Source of the DNA: Methyloterricola oryzae
GTDB lineage: Bacteria; Pseudomonadota; Gammaproteobacteria; Methylococcales; Methylococcaceae
Direction of reading: 5' to 3'
Assembly (NCBI RefSeq): GCF_000934725.1
Contig: NZ_JYNS01000007.1
Coordinates: forward strand, 124,001 to 188,000
DNA length: 64,000 bases
The translations under genes were made by a program, and so were the position numbers. Numbering within the stretch: the stretch's first letter is position 1; each line of letters starts with the position of its first letter. Under the pieces are notes generated by a model, which did not search any database, had not been told where the DNA came from, and saw only the letters and a list, made by a program, of their open reading frames with translations. This document shows, piece after piece, positions 60,459 to 64,000 of the stretch.

Positions 60459-61533
60459 GTTGCTGTTCGAGGCTAACGATCACATCTGGGAAGCGGGCTT
60501 CGAAGGCGGCCGCAGCGTGGTGGTCACCCGCCTCGGGCCCGTCGTGCGCGTCGCGCCGCGCCCGGCGCGCTTCATCAAACGCTTCTACCACGAAGTGTTC
60601 GAACTCCCCATCGAGGACTGGGAGATTCCCGTCGAACCTCTGGTGCTGGGCTCGTTCTGCACCGTCTCCGCCAGCGTGTCAGTGCGCTTCCAGCCCACCT
60701 TGCGCTATGCGCGGGACCATCTGGAGGCCCTGCCGGAACTGGGCCGGCATATCCGCCAGAGCCACCACGCCTTGCTGCGCGACCAGGTGGAAGAACACCT
60801 GCGCCGCCTGGAAGCCGACCCCGCCTGGCTGGAACAGGGCTGCGCCACCCACGAGAAGGCCATCGAGCGGGAAATCAACGAGCAGTTGGCGATCCGCTAC
60901 ATCCAGTGCCGCACCCGCTGCAGCATCACGCCCGTTTTCGGATCGCTGGAGGAAATCGAAGCCGCCGCGCCCTGGTCCCGGCACCGGACGCTGTACCTCG
61001 AGATACTCCGCCGTCAACGCGTGGCGGAGGAGCAGGCGCAACAGGAGGCGCACGCGCAGTCCCTGCTCGAGCAGCAGCGTCGGCTAGAGCAGGAGGAACA
61101 ACTCCTCGCCGTCAAACAGCGTGAGGAAACCTTGCGCAAGGTGCGTCTGGAGCAGGAACTGGAGAGCCTGCGTGCCGAATTACGCGTGGAGGAAGCCATG
61201 CAGGACGAGCAGCGGGGCAGCGAGGCGCGCCAGCGGCAGGAACAGATCCGCCATACCGCCCATCTGCGTGAATTGGAACTGGATGCTGACATCAACGAGA
61301 AAACCCGCCGCGCGCAGACCATGGACGACATGGAGGAACACATCAAGCGCGAGATCGAACTGCTGGCCATGGAGCGCCAACGCCTGCTGCTGGAAGAGGA
61401 AGTGCGCGACGTGAAGGTGGCCAAGGCCAAGGGCTGGGTGATCAATGCCAAGAAGCGCTTTCCCCTCGGCGAGGGACGTCACGTCCTGCAAGGGCGTAAC
61501 AAGGACGCTGCCGAGGAAGGCGAGTCCGGCTAG
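60451..61533 (+). CDS. SPFH-like coiled-coil protein, uncharacterised
   Basis: 360 residues. Residues about 15-180 have a Band-7/SPFH-like order: VVTRLGPVVRVAPRPARFI, a strand-rich VEPLVLGSFCTVSASVSVRFQP, then HHALLRDQVEEHLRRLE and AIEREINEQLAIRY. Residues about 190-330 form a Gln/Glu/Arg-rich coiled coil. No membrane helix of its own, so it may be recruited by the upstream membrane protein. The SPFH call is by pattern only. Confidence 0.68.
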   Translation: MDELLFEANDHIWEAGFEGGRSVVVTRLGPVVRVAPRPARFIKRFYHEVFELPIEDWEIPVEPLVLGSFCTVSASVSVRFQPTLRYARDHLEALPELGRHIRQSHHALLRDQVEEHLRRLEADPAWLEQGCATHEKAIEREINEQLAIRYIQCRTRCSITPVFGSLEEIEAAAPWSRHRTLYLEILRRQRVAEEQAQQEAHAQSLLEQQRRLEQEEQLLAVKQREETLRKVRLEQELESLRAELRVEEAMQDEQRGSEARQRQEQIRHTAHLRELELDADINEKTRRAQTMDDMEEHIKREIELLAMERQRLLLEEEVRDVKVAKAKGWVINAKKRFPLGEGRHVLQGRNKDAAEEGESG

Positions 61534-61540
61534 ACTCCGA

Positions 61541-61984
61541 TTATCCCGTCGTAAAATCCGATTCGAGCGCCGAGCGCACCGCGTGCCAGGCCGATCCTGA
61601 GGGCAGGAAATGCAAGTGCGCCTTGCCGTCATCCCCCGCCTGCCTCGCGAACGCGGCCTCCATTTCATCGCGGCCATCGGCCGCTCCGTCCATCAGCAGA
61701 ACCAGCCGGAAGCGGTTGTAAGCCGCCGCGTCCCGCTCCGCCCTGCCCCGCTCCACAAGGGACGGTAGCCAATGGAGCAAGGAACTCCCCTCCGATCCTT
61801 CCACGGCGTAGATCAAGAGCCTGCCGCCGATCAGGATACGCAGGTAGTTCGGATCAGTCCGCTCCACCCTTGGCCATGAGGATTCGATCTGGCGGAAGAC
61901 CTCAGCGGGACAGCCGCAGCCGAGGGCGCCCGTCACGAAGCCCTGAATGACTGCGCGACTTGCTTCGACGCTGCGCTCGCTCAC
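61541..61984 (-). CDS. conserved hypothetical with LGCxCPxEVF motif
   Basis: 147 residues, no signal or membrane segment. The N-terminal FVTGALGCGCPAEVFRQIE holds two cysteines in a C-x-C arrangement; RILIGGRLLIYAV follows. I have seen this motif in small proteins of other Proteobacteria but know no function. It ends eight bases from the convergent SPFH-like gene and is 18 bases after the spermidine-synthase-like gene. Confidence 0.65.
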   Translation of the reverse strand: MSERSVEASRAVIQGFVTGALGCGCPAEVFRQIESSWPRVERTDPNYLRILIGGRLLIYAVEGSEGSSLLHWLPSLVERGRAERDAAAYNRFRLVLLMDGAADGRDEMEAAFARQAGDDGKAHLHFLPSGSAWHAVRSALESDFTTG

Positions 61985-62002
61985 CTGCAGGATCGCCTGC
62001 CC

Positions 62003-63553
62003 TCAGCGCACAAACAGATCGCCGCCGAACATGTCCACCAGGAAACGCCGGTAATGCTCGGATTTGGCGATCTGCAGATGTTCCAGGGGATTCAGGTTGT
62101 CCGTCAGCACGGTGCCAGGCGCGGGGTCCACCGGGAACACCCGCTCCTGCAGCCAGGCGGTCTGGTCTGGCGAGAGGCCTGGCGCATGGATGTCGACGGG
62201 CTGGCGACCGGCCAGGAAGATGAAGTCGGTGAACTCCTTGCCCGGTTCGGAAATGAAGACCGCCTGTTGGGGGAAGGCCTGGGCAAGGGTGCGCGAAACG
62301 GAGTTGAGCGCGAGGCTGTTGGGCCCCTGGGCGAAGGCGACGAAATTCACCGCCAGTATGCCTCGTTCCGACAGCAGCCCCCGCAGTTGTTCCAGGGTCT
62401 CCACCGTCATCAAATGGGCGGGCTCGGACCCGCCGGTGAAACAATCGAGGATGATCAGGTCATAAGGTCCGGTCAGATGGCGGATCTCATAGCGGGCATC
62501 GCCCACGATCACCCTGCCGGTGGGCTTGAACGCGAAGTGATCCTCCGCGGCGCTGGAGACCGCCGGGTCGATTTCCAGGGAATCGGTCACCATCCGGTAG
62601 CGGTCGTGCAGCACCTTGCCCATGTGGCCGGCGCCCAGGCCGACGATCAACCCGCGTTGCATGGGCGGGCGCATGGCGGGAATCAACCCGACGATGTCTT
62701 GGTAACTCAGCACGCTCTCGCCATTGACCAGACTCGCCGCGCCGATGGCGGAGGCATCCGAGGTGAGGAGTCGCAAGCGGCGCGAGGAATCATCGATCAC
62801 GCGCACCCAACCGTACAGGCTCTCGCGCTCGGACAGGACGCGGAACTTATCGCCCACCGGCACATGGCCGGCGCTCAGCACCTTGGGCACCATCCCCAAG
62901 CCGATCACACCGAGCAGGAACGCGGGCAACAGCGCCTTGGCCGCGCCGAGACGGCCTCGCTCCAGCAATCCCACGATCAGGGACAGGGCCAGAAGAAGCA
63001 ACCCCGTGCCCACCAATATCTCGCGCGAGCCTATCAGAGGAAACAGGAAGAACCCCAGGATCAGCGTGCCCACCACGCTGCCCACGGTGCTGACGGCATA
63101 TATCGAGCCCGCGCTGTTACCCACCCCAGCCAGGGTGGAGGTGGAGAGTTTGATGGCGAAAGGGCCCACCATGCCCAGCAGGGTGAGGCTCGGGGAGAAC
63201 AGAACCAGTGCACTGATGAAAGCGCCCAGGCGCAGTCCCAGGGGATCGGTCGCCAGGAGCACGGGACGGGTCGCCCAGGGGATCGCCAGGGTCAGTACCG
63301 CGGCCAGGGCGATGATGAGGGAAAGGCCCGAGCGCCGGGCGCGGTCGGCCCAGCGCCCCCCCATGAAATAGCCGAGGGCCAGGGCGATCATGGTCACCGA
63401 AATCAGCGAAGACCACACGTACAGGCTGGCGCCGTAGAAAGGCGCGATCAGCCGCGTCCCCAGCAGTTCGATGACCATCACCGCGGACCCGGTGACAAAT
63501 ACGGTGAAAAAAAGAGCGGCCTTGCCGCCCAAATTGCCTGGGCTATCGTTCAT
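62003..63553 (-). CDS. membrane-bound spermidine synthase-like (fused polyamine aminopropyltransferase) protein
   Basis: 516 residues: an N-terminal part with about seven membrane helices (GSAVMVIELLGTRLIAPFYG; LGYFMGGRWADRAR; GSIYAVSTVGSVVGTLILGFFLFP) fused to a SpeE-like methyltransferase fold (GLIVGLGAGHMGKVLHDRY; VTDSLEIDPAV; IILDCFTGG). Catalytic Asp and the SAM/dcSAM loop are present, but substrate specificity is uncertain in this fused class. MNDSPGN at 63553 is the chosen start. Confidence 0.85.
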   Translation of the reverse strand: MNDSPGNLGGKAALFFTVFVTGSAVMVIELLGTRLIAPFYGASLYVWSSLISVTMIALALGYFMGGRWADRARRSGLSLIIALAAVLTLAIPWATRPVLLATDPLGLRLGAFISALVLFSPSLTLLGMVGPFAIKLSTSTLAGVGNSAGSIYAVSTVGSVVGTLILGFFLFPLIGSREILVGTGLLLLALSLIVGLLERGRLGAAKALLPAFLLGVIGLGMVPKVLSAGHVPVGDKFRVLSERESLYGWVRVIDDSSRRLRLLTSDASAIGAASLVNGESVLSYQDIVGLIPAMRPPMQRGLIVGLGAGHMGKVLHDRYRMVTDSLEIDPAVSSAAEDHFAFKPTGRVIVGDARYEIRHLTGPYDLIILDCFTGGSEPAHLMTVETLEQLRGLLSERGILAVNFVAFAQGPNSLALNSVSRTLAQAFPQQAVFISEPGKEFTDFIFLAGRQPVDIHAPGLSPDQTAWLQERVFPVDPAPGTVLTDNLNPLEHLQIAKSEHYRRFLVDMFGGDLFVR

Positions 63554-63585
63554 GCGCTTTTCGTTCTTGGAATACAGACTGCGTA

Positions 63586-64000
63586 TCAGGCATGGCCAGC
63601 CAGGGAGCCGCCCACGGCGCCGCGCACATCCATCCAAAGATGCGCCAGGCCCAGGGATTGCAGCCAGGCCGGTCCGTCCCGCTCCTTGAGCATAGCGATG
63701 GTGGAGGCGCTGCCGGCGACGACGCAGAACTCGCCGACCACGGTGACCGCCGCCATATGCCGCACAGGCCAGCCGGTCTTCGGGTTCAACACATGGCCGT
63801 AACGCTCATCGCCAAGCACGATACAGCGCTCGTAGTCGCCGCTGCTGGCAACCGCGCCCTCGTGCAGTTCAATGGTGTCCAGCACCCCGGAATGCTGGCG
63901 TGGATGGCGGATGCCGATGCGCCAGGGCGTCCCGTCCGCGCGCGGGCCGACGATCTTGATGTCGCCGCCCAGGTTGACGATGCCGCTATGCACACCAACT
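63586..64000 (-). CDS. apbE: FAD:protein FMN transferase ApbE, partial (N-terminus outside window)
   Basis: The C-terminal 138 residues are present and the frame stays open to the window edge. Motifs: IVNLGGDIKIVG, VASSGDYERCIVL, YGHVLNPKTGWPV (metal- and FAD-binding) and VVAGSASTIAML. ApbE attaches FMN to Thr of periplasmic subunits such as NqrB/RnfG. Probably co-transcribed with the spermidine-synthase-like gene, 32 bases away. Confidence 0.92.
   Translation of the reverse strand, partial: VGVHSGIVNLGGDIKIVGPRADGTPWRIGIRHPRQHSGVLDTIELHEGAVASSGDYERCIVLGDERYGHVLNPKTGWPVRHMAAVTVVGEFCVVAGSASTIAMLKERDGPAWLQSLGLAHLWMDVRGAVGGSLAGHA

Noticed and set aside
62054-63802. 582-codon open frame antisense to the spermidine-synthase-like gene
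   Set aside because: Composition is typical of a GC-rich shadow (Gln/Gly/His-rich); the sense strand has membrane helices and a SAM fold.

Overview
The window is high-GC, densely packed chromosomal DNA of a gammaproteobacterium. It carries a gammaproteobacterial gene set: LpoA, YraN, a DiaA-like SIS protein, RatA, MlaC, HemF, cytochrome c4, DsbA, and a small RNA preceded by a GacA-type UPS box. A Hox-type hydrogenase large subunit together with an N-type ATPase operon would fit a Methylococcales methanotroph or a relative, but no methane-oxidation gene lies here, so that placement is inference. I see no insertion sequence, integrase, tRNA, rRNA or CRISPR array.

Layout. 1-9.8 kb: a partial DOMON-like gene, L-serine dehydratase, a HoxH plus maturation-protease pair without its partner subunits, a MarR regulator, haem genes hemF and hemB, mlaC, aroE, the decayed remains of a GAF-GGDEF diguanylate cyclase, and a gamma-carbonic anhydrase. 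10-13.3 kb: LemA and a GIDE/EF-hand membrane protein, facing a 576-residue protein with a PilZ-like C-terminus. 13.5-17 kb: a hisBHAFIE operon. 17.09-17.28 kb: a previously unmarked CsrA/RsmA-sequestering sRNA candidate between hisB and a HEAT-repeat gene. 18-25.3 kb: GlcG-like haem-binding protein, nadC, the lpoA-yraN-diaA cluster, rsmI, two small envelope proteins, and RNase P RNA.

25.4-29.6 kb: a block with a photobiology flavour, made of an iron-sulfur photolyase, a complete LOV photoreceptor, an SRPBCC protein, an FAD-dependent oxidoreductase and RatA. 29.9-35.9 kb: a Wzt-type ABC ATPase without permease, an overlapping EEP-phosphatase/diguanylate-cyclase pair, dsbA, cytochrome c4 and engB. 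36-39.7 kb: a GH13 amylase-like enzyme and a glycogen synthase with a long low-complexity N-terminus, followed downstream by a structured-RNA-like segment that ends in a terminator. 40-44.5 kb: a DUF4266 lipoprotein, a large Met/His-rich outer-membrane beta-barrel (DUF3570) and a secreted metzincin. 44.6-50.1 kb: pepN, an overlapping cmoA/membrane-methyltransferase pair, and a CPBP protease.

50.2-56.3 kb: a complete N-type F1Fo-ATPase operon (atpD-C-Q-B-E-F-A-G). It lacks atpR, uses a b-delta fusion, and has an altered P-loop in alpha. Upstream and closely spaced on the same strand are DUF423, a cytosine-deaminase-like enzyme, a HerA-like ATPase and a 47-residue DUF2897-like membrane protein. 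Divergent from these is an uncharacterised pair: a four-helix membrane protein with a coiled coil and an SPFH-like coiled-coil protein. The window ends with a Cys-motif hypothetical, a membrane-anchored spermidine-synthase-like protein and a partial ApbE.

Genes with a clear shared job are the his operon, hemB-aroE, lpoA-yraN-diaA, the ATPase operon, and amylase with glgA. Starts were moved to internal codons where a Shine-Dalgarno sequence, signal peptide or family length supported it.
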